From an uncultured Acetatifactor sp. (GTDB lineage Bacteria > Bacillota > Clostridia > Lachnospirales > Lachnospiraceae), in assembly GCA_934394815.1 (NCBI GenBank), contig CAKRRD010000056.1, positions 1-14,946 on the forward strand: a DNA stretch of 14,946 bases, written 5' to 3'. The translations under genes and the position numbers were made by a program. How positions within the stretch are numbered: position 1 is the stretch's first letter; each line of letters starts with the position of its first letter. Shown here in pieces: positions 7,636 to 14,946 of this stretch. Under the pieces are notes generated by a model, which saw only the letters and a list, made by a program, of their open reading frames with translations, was not told the origin of the DNA and searched no databases.

Positions 7636-8709
7636 TTAATCGCCGAAGCAGATGCCCAGCAGCTTTGCTTCCTGTACGATGGTAGCATCGGGATCCACGG
7701 TCTTCAGCTTGCCCGCTACATCCTCCAGAGGCACTCTAACGATTTCACGATTCTTGTAACCTACCATGAAGCCGTACTGATTGTCCAAGATCAGCTTGCC
7801 TGCCTCGGAACCCAGACGGCTGGCGAATACTCTGTCGTAAGGGCAGGGGCTTCCGCCTCTCTGCATATGGCCGGGCACGGTAACACGTACCTCCCTGCCG
7901 GTCTTCTCCTGAATCTGTGCGGCCACTTCATAGGATACGGAAGGGAACGGATATTTCTCCATCTTTTTCTTGTAATCTTTCTTCGGCAAAGCTGCATCTT
8001 CCTTGGAGATAGCGCCTTCTGCTACCGCAATAATGGTGAAACGGCAGCCCTTCTTGTCTCTGTCCTCGATCTTCTGGATGACCTTGTTAATGTCATAAGG
8101 GATCTCAGGGATCAGGATAATGTCGGCGCCGCCGGCCATTCCGGCATTCAGCGTCAACCAGCCTACCTTATGGCCCATTACCTCTACAATAAATACTCTG
8201 CCGTGGGAAGCTGCCGTGGTGTGGATGCAGTCGATGGCATCGGTTGCGATATCCACTGCGCTCTGGAAACCGAAAGTCATATCGGTACCCCACAGGTCAT
8301 TGTCGATGGTCTTGGGCAGGGTCACGATGTTCAGGCCTTCCTTGCGCAGCAGGTTGGCTGTCTTGTGGGTGCCGTTACCGCCAAGGATCACCAGACAGTC
8401 CAGCTGCAGTTTATAATAATTCTGTTTCATGGCTTCCACTTTGTTCAGGCCGTTGGGGTCCGGATCCTGGATCGTCTTGAAGGGGGTCCGGGAAGTTCCG
8501 AGGATCGTGCCGCCCTTGGTGAGAATTCCGGAGAAATCCTTGTCCGTCAGCATCCGGAAATTACTGTAGATCAGTCCTCTGTAGCCATCCAGAAACCCAT
8601 AGATTTCGACTTCTTCCTTACTGTTTGCCAGAGTCTTCACCACGCCTCTCATTGCTGCGTTCAAAGCCTGACAGTCACCACCGCTCGTTAACATTCCGAT
8701 TCTCTTCAT
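7636..8709 (-). CDS. pfkA: 6-phosphofructokinase, long/mixed-substrate clade
   Basis: The enzyme phosphorylates fructose 6-phosphate in glycolysis. The 357-residue product has GGDCQALNAAMRG (10-22), the phosphoryl-donor loop GGNGT (110-114), catalytic PKTIDND (132-138) and MGHKVGWL (178-185). Family knowledge: Gly at the second donor-loop position (Gly113, E. coli Gly104) favours ATP, whereas PPi enzymes have Asp there. PKTIDND, rather than E. coli PGTIDND, is typical of PPi-dependent and mixed-clade enzymes. ATP is therefore the more likely donor, but this is inference. The first loop residue is Asn112, where E. coli has Asp103. CGGAGGATC precedes the ATG. It has its own promoter after the fabT terminator and lies just upstream of dnaX. 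Confidence 0.93.
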   Translation of the reverse strand: MKRIGMLTSGGDCQALNAAMRGVVKTLANSKEEVEIYGFLDGYRGLIYSNFRMLTDKDFSGILTKGGTILGTSRTPFKTIQDPDPNGLNKVEAMKQNYYKLQLDCLVILGGNGTHKTANLLRKEGLNIVTLPKTIDNDLWGTDMTFGFQSAVDIATDAIDCIHTTAASHGRVFIVEVMGHKVGWLTLNAGMAGGADIILIPEIPYDINKVIQKIEDRDKKGCRFTIIAVAEGAISKEDAALPKKDYKKKMEKYPFPSVSYEVAAQIQEKTGREVRVTVPGHMQRGGSPCPYDRVFASRLGSEAGKLILDNQYGFMVGYKNREIVRVPLEDVAGKLKTVDPDATIVQEAKLLGICFGD

Positions 8710-8800
8710 CTGGAGATCCTCCGTTTCTATATTTCATTATTTTCTCTTGCGTATGCCATAACTATGCAGAACCGTCTCCGTTCTACCAATAGATATTTCT

Positions 8801-8829
8801 ATTTTAATACATTTATTTTCATCTGAAAA
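8801..8829 (-). promoter_or_regulatory. pfkA promoter
   Basis: -35 TTTTCA (8824-8829), 17-base spacer, -10 TAAAAT (8801-8806), in AT-rich sequence between the fabT terminator and pfkA. Predicted start near 8794, giving a leader of about 85 bases. The leader holds a small inverted repeat, AGAAC/GTTCT, at 8768-8784. Confidence 0.5.
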
Positions 8830-8873
8830 TAGTTTGTTGTAATTTCCGGAAGATTTCGATGTGATGCAGGCGC

Positions 8874-8907
8874 AAAAAAGGAGCCACCGGAACTCTCCGG
8901 TCACTCC
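8874..8907 (-). terminator. Rho-independent terminator after fabT
   Basis: The minus strand has GGAG, a two-base mismatch, ACCGG, six-base loop, CCGGT, mismatch, CTCC, then six T. The stem overlaps the last codons of fabT. It is the clearest terminator in the window and closes the fatty-acid cluster before pfkA. Confidence 0.88.
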
Positions 8908-9350
8908 TCGCTGCCTTCTCTGAAAAAAATATCCAGTTTTCCCAGACATTTGATCAATGTCTGCATTTCTTCCTCGTCCAGATCCCGAATGATCGTGTGG
9001 ATCATTTTCCTGTGAAAATCTCTATGATGGAAGAAGGCTTTCCGCCCCTTCTCCGTCAGAGTCACCAGCACTACCCGTTTGTCCTGTGTGCTGCGGTTCC
9101 GGGTGAGATAGCCTTTTTTCTCCAGGCTGTTCATATTCGTGGTCAGGGTTCCCACGGTGACGTGGAGTTCCCCGGCAATGCGGGACATGCTCTTTGGCTC
9201 CTCGATACCGATGGCCTCCAGAATGTGCATGTCATTATTTGTAATATCCTTGAATTCCTCGGTGATCACCGCTTTTGCTTCCGCATCCATCACATTATGG
9301 AACAGATTCACCAATAATTCATTCAGTACCCGGTTGTTGCTCTTCTCCAT
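8901..9350 (-). CDS. fabT: MarR family regulator, FabT-like repressor of fatty-acid synthesis
   Basis: The 149-residue protein is a winged helix-turn-helix MarR regulator: recognition region HVTVGTLTTNMNSLEKKGYL (about 63-82) and wing NRSTQDKRVVLVTLTEKGRK (85-104). Both, and the later FHRKMIHTII, closely resemble pneumococcal FabT as I recall it (VTLGTVTTSLNNLERKGY, RSEQDRRVV, FHKAMVEKII). FabT binds acyl-ACP and represses fab genes when long-chain acyl groups are plentiful. The neighbouring fabH, fabK-like and accDA genes support this role. I chose the ATG at 9350, which has AGAGGAAA before it; a longer reading from 9422 adds a basic stretch lacking any family match. It is last in the cluster, has a probable promoter within fabH, and ends in a strong terminator. 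Confidence 0.85.
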   Translation of the reverse strand: MEKSNNRVLNELLVNLFHNVMDAEAKAVITEEFKDITNNDMHILEAIGIEEPKSMSRIAGELHVTVGTLTTNMNSLEKKGYLTRNRSTQDKRVVLVTLTEKGRKAFFHHRDFHRKMIHTIIRDLDEEEMQTLIKCLGKLDIFFREGSEE

Positions 9351-9455
9351 AGTTTCCTCTACGATATCTGGAATTTCTCTGTCGTATGCCGCGCTCCTTC
9401 GAAGCCGCCTTCCCGGACGCATATCCGCAGGCTTCCTGCCCTTCGAATCATTTTC

Positions 9456-9484
9456 AGTATACCGTCTACCAGGTCATCACGCAA
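9456..9484 (-). promoter_or_regulatory. Probable fabT promoter within the fabH 3' end
   Basis: -35 TTGCGT (9479-9484), 17-base spacer, -10 TATACT (9456-9461). The -35 and spacer lie in the last fabH codons. Predicted start near 9449, about 100 bases before fabT. That leader contains two TTCGAA-centred inverted repeats (around 9398-9405 and 9441-9447). No match to the pneumococcal FabT box (TTTGATTATCAAA type) was found. Confidence 0.5.
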
Positions 9485-10530
9485 GCCCCAATCGTAAGCC
9501 CGGCGCCGAATCCCGCCAGAACGATGCGGTCACCGCGGTGCAGCTTTTCCTGTCTGTTCAGTTCGTCCAGAAGCACCGGAATGGAGGCGGAGGACAGATT
9601 GCCCACCCTCTCCAGATTCGTGGGGAATTTCTCTCTGTCCGCATGCAGCCGCTTCGCCACAGCATCAATAATCCGGACATTAGCCTGATGCAATACGAAC
9701 AGGTCAATATCCGCAACGGTAAGTCCGGCATCCGACAATGCCTCTTCAATACACTGTGGCACCCGTCTGGTGGCAAACCGGTACACTTCCTGTCCGTCCA
9801 TTTGAATAAAATTCTCTCTGCCGTCCGTCGGCGGGTTTGCGTCCGTCTTTGCTGCCGAAGTCCTTGCATACGGGGTCGCCAGTTCTCTCGCACCGCATTG
9901 TAAGACTCCACCGCCGGTGCCGTCGGAATGCAGCGCCCGTCCCAGAATTCCTGCTTCCGGTATCCGTTTCTCCTCTGTCTCCGCCAAAGCGTTACCGTAT
10001 TCCACCGCCCGGGACTCTGTCCTGCATTGTTCCACGACCACAGCCCCCGCGCCATCTCCGAACAGGATGCAGCTGCCACGGTCCGTCCAGTCCACCAGCT
10101 TGGACAGCACCTCACTGCCAATGACCAGGGCATTTTTCGCCAGTCCCGTCCGCAGATAGGCATCCGCGGTATTCAGGGCAAACAGGAAACCGGAACAGGC
10201 CGCATTCACATCGAAAGCCAGTGCATTCACCGCGCCGATGGCTGCCTGTACCTGACAGGCACAGCAGGGCAGATACTGCTCCGGAGAACAGGTTGCCACC
10301 AGGATCAGGCTGATTTCTTCCGCAGATATTCCCGCCTGTTCCAGTGCTTTGCCGGCTGCTTCTGACGCCAGTGTCACAACCGTCTCCCCCACCGACACAT
10401 GGCGTTCACCGATTCCTGTTCTCTCCCGGATCCATTCATCCGAAGTTTCCACCATCTGCTCCAATTCTTTATTTGTAACGATCCTCCCCGGAAGCGCACT
10501 TCCGGTTCCGGTGATTCTTATGGTCCTCAC
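9466..10530 (-). CDS. fabH: 3-oxoacyl-ACP synthase III (chain-initiating KAS III)
   Basis: FabH condenses an acyl-CoA primer with malonyl-ACP to start fatty-acid chains. The catalytic triad is visible: Cys112 in FDVNAACSGF, His281 in LHQANVRI, and Asn311 in VGNLSSASIP. The C-terminal GFGAGLTIGACVMTW is typical. The start is GTG at 10530, overlapping the stop of the upstream gene by four bases (GTGA), with GGAGG seven bases before it, so translation is probably coupled. At 354 residues it is longer than E. coli FabH (317). The extra length sits in two stretches, about 171-195 and 204-240, between conserved blocks, which leaves the catalytic residues intact. Confidence 0.94.
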   Translation of the reverse strand: MRTIRITGTGSALPGRIVTNKELEQMVETSDEWIRERTGIGERHVSVGETVVTLASEAAGKALEQAGISAEEISLILVATCSPEQYLPCCACQVQAAIGAVNALAFDVNAACSGFLFALNTADAYLRTGLAKNALVIGSEVLSKLVDWTDRGSCILFGDGAGAVVVEQCRTESRAVEYGNALAETEEKRIPEAGILGRALHSDGTGGGVLQCGARELATPYARTSAAKTDANPPTDGRENFIQMDGQEVYRFATRRVPQCIEEALSDAGLTVADIDLFVLHQANVRIIDAVAKRLHADREKFPTNLERVGNLSSASIPVLLDELNRQEKLHRGDRIVLAGFGAGLTIGACVMTW

Positions 10531-11588
10531 GCCATTTCCTCCATGATATCCGCTGTTCTTTCTATTTTTTGTGCCAGACAGGCATTGCTGCCACAGAACA
10601 ACAGTCCGTTATCCACATCACCCGTTGCCGCATTGATCAATGCTCTGGTGATGCAATACGGTGCCGTCTTCGGGTCGCAGGTCTTAATGCAATGCCTGCA
10701 TCCGGTCATAAACCGTTCCCCGGCCGCCACTTTTTCCAGAAAAGCATTCCGTATGGCTCTGCCCGGCATTCCCACCGGACTTTTTACAATGACAATATCA
10801 TCTTTCCGCGCCCGGAGATAGGCCTCCTTGTAGGCATCTGCCGCATCGCATTCTTCGGTGGTCACGAAACGGGTCCCCAGCTGAACCCCCGCGGCTCCCA
10901 GCGACATACAGTAGTCTCTGTCCTCTCTGGTGTAGATTCCGCCCGCTACGATCAGAGGGATTCCCAGTTCCGCCGCCTGCCGGATCATTGCCGTAAGCTC
11001 TTTTTCATATTTCTGCGGCGTATACGCATCCAGTTCTTCCTTCTTAAATCCCAGATGGCCTCCCGCAAGCGGACCTTCCGTTACAATGAAATCGGGTTTT
11101 CTGTCATATTTTTTCATCCAGTATTTTGTAATAACAGACAGCGCCCGAACACCGGATACGATGGGCGCCAGCATCGTCCGGTGGCTGCGGCCGGGCATCT
11201 CCTGTTCCGTCTCCGCCACAACTCCGGGCAGATCCAGCGGCAGCCCTGCACCGGAGATAATGCAGTCCGTACCGGCCAGCACTGCTGCCCTGACGTAATC
11301 CTCATAGCGCTGTGTCGCCACCATGATATTGACACCGACGATACCGCCTTTTGCTGTCTGTCTTGCCTTTTCTATTTCTTTCCCGATGGCGCGCAGATTG
11401 CAGACAATGGGATCTCTGTCAAAATCCGGCTCCCGGAAACCAATCTGGGCGGTAGAAATAATGCCGATTCCACCGGCCGCTGCCACTGCTCCCGCCAGGC
11501 CGGACAGGCTGATACCTACGCCCATGCCTCCCTGGATTACAGGGATGTCAGCCTGCAGCTCCCCCAGGATCATTTTTCTGTGATTCAT
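10527..11588 (-). CDS. FabK/nitronate-monooxygenase family flavoenzyme, putative enoyl-ACP reductase
   Basis: The 353-residue protein is an FMN-dependent TIM-barrel of the NMO/2-nitropropane dioxygenase family: IPVIQGGMGVGISLSGLAGAV at the N-terminus (about 15-35), EGPLAGGHLG (171-180) with the family's catalytic-type His178, VAGGI (214-218) and GAAGVQLGTRFV (231-242). FabK, which reduces enoyl-ACP, belongs to this family, and the position between accDA and fabH makes that role likely. The sequence, however, looks closer to clostridial proteins annotated as nitronate monooxygenase. It also has a C-terminal Cys cluster (297, 300, 304, 312; CX2CX3CX7C) that pneumococcal FabK lacks. AGAGGTGA precedes the ATG. 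No other enoyl-ACP reductase gene is in the window. Family is sure; substrate is inferred. Confidence 0.82.
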   Translation of the reverse strand: MNHRKMILGELQADIPVIQGGMGVGISLSGLAGAVAAAGGIGIISTAQIGFREPDFDRDPIVCNLRAIGKEIEKARQTAKGGIVGVNIMVATQRYEDYVRAAVLAGTDCIISGAGLPLDLPGVVAETEQEMPGRSHRTMLAPIVSGVRALSVITKYWMKKYDRKPDFIVTEGPLAGGHLGFKKEELDAYTPQKYEKELTAMIRQAAELGIPLIVAGGIYTREDRDYCMSLGAAGVQLGTRFVTTEECDAADAYKEAYLRARKDDIVIVKSPVGMPGRAIRNAFLEKVAAGERFMTGCRHCIKTCDPKTAPYCITRALINAATGDVDNGLLFCGSNACLAQKIERTADIMEEMA

Positions 11589-11612
11589 CCCGCGTCACCT
11601 CTTGTTACCGCT

Positions 11613-13268
11613 TTAATATTTGCGGAACCTTTCATAACGTTCCTCTGCGATCTGTTCTCCGGTCATACCGGTATATTTTTGCAGGAATTCCTTGATATGT
11701 TCCTTGAGATACCCGCCGATGGCTTCCACAGTACTGTTGTCCGCTCCGCCGTATTCCGGCACGATCCGTTCGATCACACCGAGACGTTTCAGATCCTCGG
11801 AAGTAATGTTCATGACTTCGCTGGCCTCTCTGGCTCTGTCGGCATCCTTCCATAATATAGAAGCAAAACCTTCCGGTGACAGGATCGAGTAGGTGGCATT
11901 TTCCATCATCCACACCTCATTGCCTACCGCAGTAGCCAGTGCACCGCCGCTGCCGCCTTCTCCGATAAGAATACACAATACCGGTACTTTCAGAGCCGAC
12001 ATTTCCAACAGATTCCGGGCAATAGCCTCACCCTGTCCTCTCTCTTCCGCTTCCACACCGCAGAAAGCTCCCGGTGTGTTCACAAAACTGATAATGGGAC
12101 GGTGGAACTTCTCCGCCTGCTTCATCAGGCGCAGGGCCTTACGGTAGCCTTCCGGCATGGGCATGCCGTAATTACGTTTTTCGCATTCTGCGAAATCCTT
12201 GCCCTTCACGTCTGCCAGCACCGTCACCGGCTGACCGTCCAGAAATGCGACGGCGCCCACCAGTGCCTTGTCATCCCCATAATAACGGTCTCCGTGAGCC
12301 TCCACCACATAATCGAAAATGTAGGGAATATAGTCGGTCGCTGCCGGTCTGTCCACTCTCCGGACTGTCTTGACCTTTTCCCATGCCGTTCTGGGGAGTG
12401 TCAGGAATGACCGTTCCTTCACAATTTCCGTAGGTTCAAAATGGAAATCAAAATTTTTCTTAAAATCCGCATAATTCCCTTCACTGCACCGATGCGTCGT
12501 GATCAGGAAATATAAGGTCTTCTTCAGATTCTCCCGGCGGACGATGCCGTCCACAAAACCATGCTCCTGTAAAAATTCCGCCGTCTGGAAGCCGTCAGGG
12601 AGACGCTGTCCCAGCGTCTGCTTAATGACTCTCGGTCCTGCGAAGCCGATCAGTGCTCCCGGTTCCGCCATGATCACGTCTCCCAGCATGGCAAAGCTGG
12701 CCGTTACACCGCCTGTAGTGGGATCCGTCAAAATAGTCGCGTAGAGAAGTCCCGCTTCTCCATGCCGCTTGATTGCTGCGGAGGTCTTTGCCATCTGCAT
12801 CAGTGACACAATTCCCTCCTGCATTCTTGCACCGCCGGAACAGCAGAACAAAAATACAGGCAGCCGCAATTCTGTCGCTTTTTCAATCGCCCGGGTGACC
12901 TTCTCACCGACCACATGTCCCATGCTTCCCATCATGAATTTCGATTCACAGATGCCGATCACGGCCTTTTCCCCGTAAATCTCACATTCACCTACTGTCA
13001 CAGCTTCTTTCACACCGGACTTTTCTCTGGCTTCCGCCAGCTTTTCCTCATAGCCCTCATATTTCAGTGGATTGCTTTCTTCTATCTCCTCGAACCAGGG
13101 CTGAAAGCTTTTCCGGTCTGCCACCATGCGGATCCGGTTGTGGGTCTTCACCCGGAAATAATAACCACACTCATAGCAGACATATTTATTTTTCGCCGCC
13201 CTGTCCCTGTTTATCATTTTCTTGCATTTCGGGCATTTGATCTCTGTTTCTATATCTACGCTTCCCAT
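11613..13268 (-). CDS. Acetyl-CoA carboxylase carboxyltransferase, fused beta and alpha subunits (AccD-AccA)
   Basis: One 551-residue reading frame carries both carboxyltransferase subunits, which transfer CO2 from carboxybiotin to acetyl-CoA to make malonyl-CoA. Residues 1-260 are AccD: a four-Cys zinc ribbon (Cys12, 15, 31, 34), SGGARMQEG (144-152) and [17 protein letters not shown] (181-197). Residues about 292-551 are Acc[38 protein letters not shown] and [10 protein letters not shown]. The first 40-60 residues normally found in separate AccA are missing, so the halves join by a short linker (about 265-291). AGAGGTG precedes the ATG. Similar fusions exist in other clostridia. accB (biotin carrier) and accC (biotin carboxylase) are not in the window. 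Confidence 0.95.
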   Translation of the reverse strand: MGSVDIETEIKCPKCKKMINRDRAAKNKYVCYECGYYFRVKTHNRIRMVADRKSFQPWFEEIEESNPLKYEGYEEKLAEAREKSGVKEAVTVGECEIYGEKAVIGICESKFMMGSMGHVVGEKVTRAIEKATELRLPVFLFCCSGGARMQEGIVSLMQMAKTSAAIKRHGEAGLLYATILTDPTTGGVTASFAMLGDVIMAEPGALIGFAGPRVIKQTLGQRLPDGFQTAEFLQEHGFVDGIVRRENLKKTLYFLITTHRCSEGNYADFKKNFDFHFEPTEIVKERSFLTLPRTAWEKVKTVRRVDRPAATDYIPYIFDYVVEAHGDRYYGDDKALVGAVAFLDGQPVTVLADVKGKDFAECEKRNYGMPMPEGYRKALRLMKQAEKFHRPIISFVNTPGAFCGVEAEERGQGEAIARNLLEMSALKVPVLCILIGEGGSGGALATAVGNEVWMMENATYSILSPEGFASILWKDADRAREASEVMNITSEDLKRLGVIERIVPEYGGADNSTVEAIGGYLKEHIKEFLQKYTGMTGEQIAEERYERFRKY

Positions 13269-13338
13269 ATCTGCACCTCTTATTCTGCATCACTCTTATC
13301 TCTGTCCAACCCATAAAAAGCATTTCCGCAGACTATTT

Positions 13339-13767
13339 TTACTTTACCGCAAAGGTAAGCTCTGCCTTCGCAGCCAATTTCCCGTTCACGGTGGCGACCG
13401 CTTCACCGACACCGACAGGTCCTTTGCTGCGGATAATGGTGGTCTCCAGTTCCAAGGTATCTCCGGGGCGCACCATCTGTTTGAATTTTGCCTTATCAAT
13501 CCCGGCAAAATAAGCGGTCTTGCCGCGATGCTCCGGCAGAGACAGAATTGCTACCGCCCCTGTCTGTGCCAGTGCTTCCACGATCAACACTCCGGGCATC
13601 ACCGGGTTCCCCGGAAAATGTCCTGCAAAATACGGCTCGTTGAAGGTTACGTTTTTGCGTCCCACCGCTCTGACACCGGGCTCCAGCTCCTCGATGGTAT
13701 CGATCAGCAGAAAGGGATGTCTGTGGGGCAGAATCTCCATGATTTCCTGGGTGTTATATACTGACAT
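13339..13767 (-). CDS. fabZ: 3-hydroxyacyl-ACP dehydratase FabZ
   Basis: FabZ removes water from 3-hydroxyacyl-ACP to form trans-2-enoyl-ACP. The 142-residue hotdog-fold protein shows [12 protein letters not shown] (12-23), catalytic His50 in [12 protein letters not shown] and Glu64 in VLIVEALAQ, with the standard 14-residue spacing. I place the start at the ATG at 13767, which has GGAGG five bases upstream; a longer frame beginning with TTG at 13785 would put that site inside the gene. A strong hairpin lies directly before the ribosome-binding site. No FabA or FabM is visible, so how unsaturated chains are made cannot be told; a FabN-like isomerase activity cannot be excluded from sequence alone. 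Confidence 0.95.
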   Translation of the reverse strand: MSVYNTQEIMEILPHRHPFLLIDTIEELEPGVRAVGRKNVTFNEPYFAGHFPGNPVMPGVLIVEALAQTGAVAILSLPEHRGKTAYFAGIDKAKFKQMVRPGDTLELETTIIRSKGPVGVGEAVATVNGKLAAKAELTFAVK

Positions 13768-13783
13768 TATTCCTCCGTTCCGC

Positions 13784-13812
13784 AAATAGCATCTTGCCAG
13801 CAGATGCTATTT
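13784..13812. promoter_or_regulatory. Long perfect inverted repeat between fabF and fabZ
   Basis: An 11-bp perfect stem (AAATAGCATCT / AGATGCTATTT) with a seven-base loop fills most of the 60-base gap and ends about eight bases before the fabZ ribosome-binding site. No T-tract follows on the minus strand, so it is not a standard terminator. It may be an mRNA processing or stability hairpin, a translation control structure, or a protein-binding site. Confidence 0.55.
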
Positions 13813-13827
13813 CGCATTCCGTTACGA

Positions 13828-14946
13828 TTATTCCATGTACTTCTTCAACAGCAGACTCGCATTATGTCCGCCGAAGCCCAACGAATTGGTCAGCGCGTAG
13901 GGCACCTCTTCCCGGTAAGCCTCTCTGCAGTAGTCCAGATCCAGTTCTTCCTCTGTCTCATGAAGTCCCACGGTACGGTGAATATAGCCTTCCTGAATTT
14001 CTTTTACGCAGGTGACGAATTCCACCGCTCCTGCCGCTCCCAGGAGATGTCCCACCATGGACTTTGTAGAATTGATCTTCAGATCATACGCATGTGTTCC
14101 AAATGCCAGCTTGATAGCTCTGGTCTCGAACAGGTCATTATGATGGGTGCTGGTTCCATGGGCATTAATATAAGTAAGCTCCTCCGGCGCCACACCGCCG
14201 TCTTTTAAGGCGTTCAGCATGGCGGCAGCCGCCCCGCTGCCATCCTCCGCAGGGGAGGTGATGTGATAGGCATCCGAAGAACAGCCATAACCGATCAGTT
14301 CCGCATAGATCTTCGCTCCGCGTCTCTTTGCATGCTCCAGTTCTTCCAGTACCACTACCGCCGAGCCTTCTCCCATAACGAAGCCATTGCGGTCTTTATC
14401 GAAAGGAATAGAAGCTCTCTGAGGGTCTTCACTAAACGACAATGCTGTCAGTGCGGAAAATCCGGCAATTCCAATGGGGGTAATAGAGCTTTCCGTTCCT
14501 CCCGCTACCATTACATCCGCATCGCCGTACTGGATCGTACGGTATGCTTCTCCGATGGAATGAGTGCCGGTTGCGCAGGCAGTCACCACGTTCAGGCTCT
14601 TTCCTTTTAATCCATAGGCAATGCTGACATTACCTGCTGCCATATTGGAGATCATCAGAGGCACCAGCATGGGGCCCACTCTGCCGGGGCCTTTTTCCTT
14701 CAGACGGTCATATTCCCGTTCCATGGCCTGTAAGCTTCCGATGCCGCTTCCCACACTGCAGCCCACCATATAAGGATCTTCCTGTTCCATGTTAAGACCC
14801 GCATCCGTGATCGCCTGTCCGGCAGCTGCTACCGCGAACTGGCAGAACTGCTCCATTCTGCGGGCGGACTTTTTGTCCATATATTGTGCGGGATCAAAAT
14901 CCTTCACTTCCGCCGCCAGCTTACAACGGTAATCCGCAGTATCAAA
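13828..14946 (-). CDS. fabF: 3-oxoacyl-ACP synthase II, 5' part cut by window end
   Basis: FabF elongates acyl-ACP with malonyl-ACP. The frame stays open to the window edge, and codons before the first in-frame GTG (at 14907) read FDTADYRCKLAAE, which is FabF-like, so the true start lies to the right; 372 residues are visible. The catalytic triad is present (numbered from the edge): Cys124 in VVTACATGTHSIGEAYR, His263 in NAHGTSTHHND, and His300 in KSMVGHLLGAAGA. The C-terminus SLGFGGHNASLLLKKYME is typical. About 40 N-terminal residues are probably missing. The gene is followed after 60 bases by fabZ, and no promoter or terminator is seen between them except the inverted repeat described separately. 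Confidence 0.96.
   Translation of the reverse strand, partial: FDTADYRCKLAAEVKDFDPAQYMDKKSARRMEQFCQFAVAAAGQAITDAGLNMEQEDPYMVGCSVGSGIGSLQAMEREYDRLKEKGPGRVGPMLVPLMISNMAAGNVSIAYGLKGKSLNVVTACATGTHSIGEAYRTIQYGDADVMVAGGTESSITPIGIAGFSALTALSFSEDPQRASIPFDKDRNGFVMGEGSAVVVLEELEHAKRRGAKIYAELIGYGCSSDAYHITSPAEDGSGAAAAMLNALKDGGVAPEELTYINAHGTSTHHNDLFETRAIKLAFGTHAYDLKINSTKSMVGHLLGAAGAVEFVTCVKEIQEGYIHRTVGLHETEEELDLDYCREAYREEVPYALTNSLGFGGHNASLLLKKYME

Noticed and set aside
7591..8691. 366-residue plus-strand open frame opposite pfkA
   Set aside because: It is antisense to an unmistakable phosphofructokinase, matches no family, and its length reflects codon bias of pfkA.
8737..8949. 70-residue minus-strand frame across the fabT terminator
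   Set aside because: It runs through the terminator and the pfkA promoter, lacks a ribosome-binding site and has no recognisable domain.
10569..11855. 428-residue plus-strand open frame opposite the FabK-like gene and accDA
   Set aside because: It spans two real antisense genes and their junction, has no family resemblance, and is His/Arg/Cys-rich as expected of a shadow frame.

Overview
The window looks like ordinary core chromosome of an anaerobic member of the Bacillota, most likely a Lachnospiraceae-type clostridium. Support: the first bases of a 16S rRNA with a clostridial 5' end, a DUF5711 protein, a long-type PKTIDND phosphofructokinase, a fused AccD-AccA carboxyltransferase, and a FabT/FabK-style fatty-acid cluster. 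Every gene I accept lies on the minus strand, so transcription runs from right to left. No phage, transposon, CRISPR array, toxin-antitoxin or defence genes are visible.

Right side (about 8870-14946), type II fatty-acid synthesis, in order of transcription: fabF (cut by the window end), fabZ, a single accD-accA fusion gene, a FabK/nitronate-monooxygenase-family flavoenzyme, fabH, and a MarR regulator very like FabT. AccDA makes malonyl-CoA, FabH starts chains, FabF elongates them, FabZ dehydrates and the flavoenzyme probably reduces the enoyl-ACP. FabT, last in the cluster with what looks like its own promoter inside the fabH 3' end, probably represses the pathway. A clear rho-independent terminator closes the cluster. 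accB, accC, acpP, fabD and fabG are not in the window.

Middle (about 3909-8830): pfkA with its own promoter, then dnaX (clamp loader), ybaB/ebfC (nucleoid protein), recR (recombinational repair) and galM (mutarotase). dnaX-ybaB-recR is a classic bacterial cluster; ybaB and recR share one base at the stop/start junction.

Left side (583-3761), envelope proteins: a single-pass membrane protein with a cytosolic domain, a low-complexity linker and a terminal LysM; a DUF5711 membrane-anchored protein; and a CvpA-family membrane protein. A hairpin follows cvpA.

Far left (1-540): the control region and first ~78 bases of a ribosomal RNA operon. Three near-consensus promoters, each TTGACA with a 17-base spacer and an extended (TGn) -10 element, sit in tandem downstream of A-rich tracts. 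They are followed by a boxB-like hairpin and a boxA antitermination element. The dnaX-ybaB-recR ... rrn order recalls the origin-proximal arrangement of Bacillus subtilis.

I found no convincing undescribed system. The points most worth a second look are the four-cysteine motif in the FabK-like enzyme, the Asp-to-Asn change in phosphofructokinase, the AccDA fusion lacking the usual AccA N-terminal helices, the LysM protein's N-terminal domain, and hairpins or palindromes before fabZ and the LysM gene.
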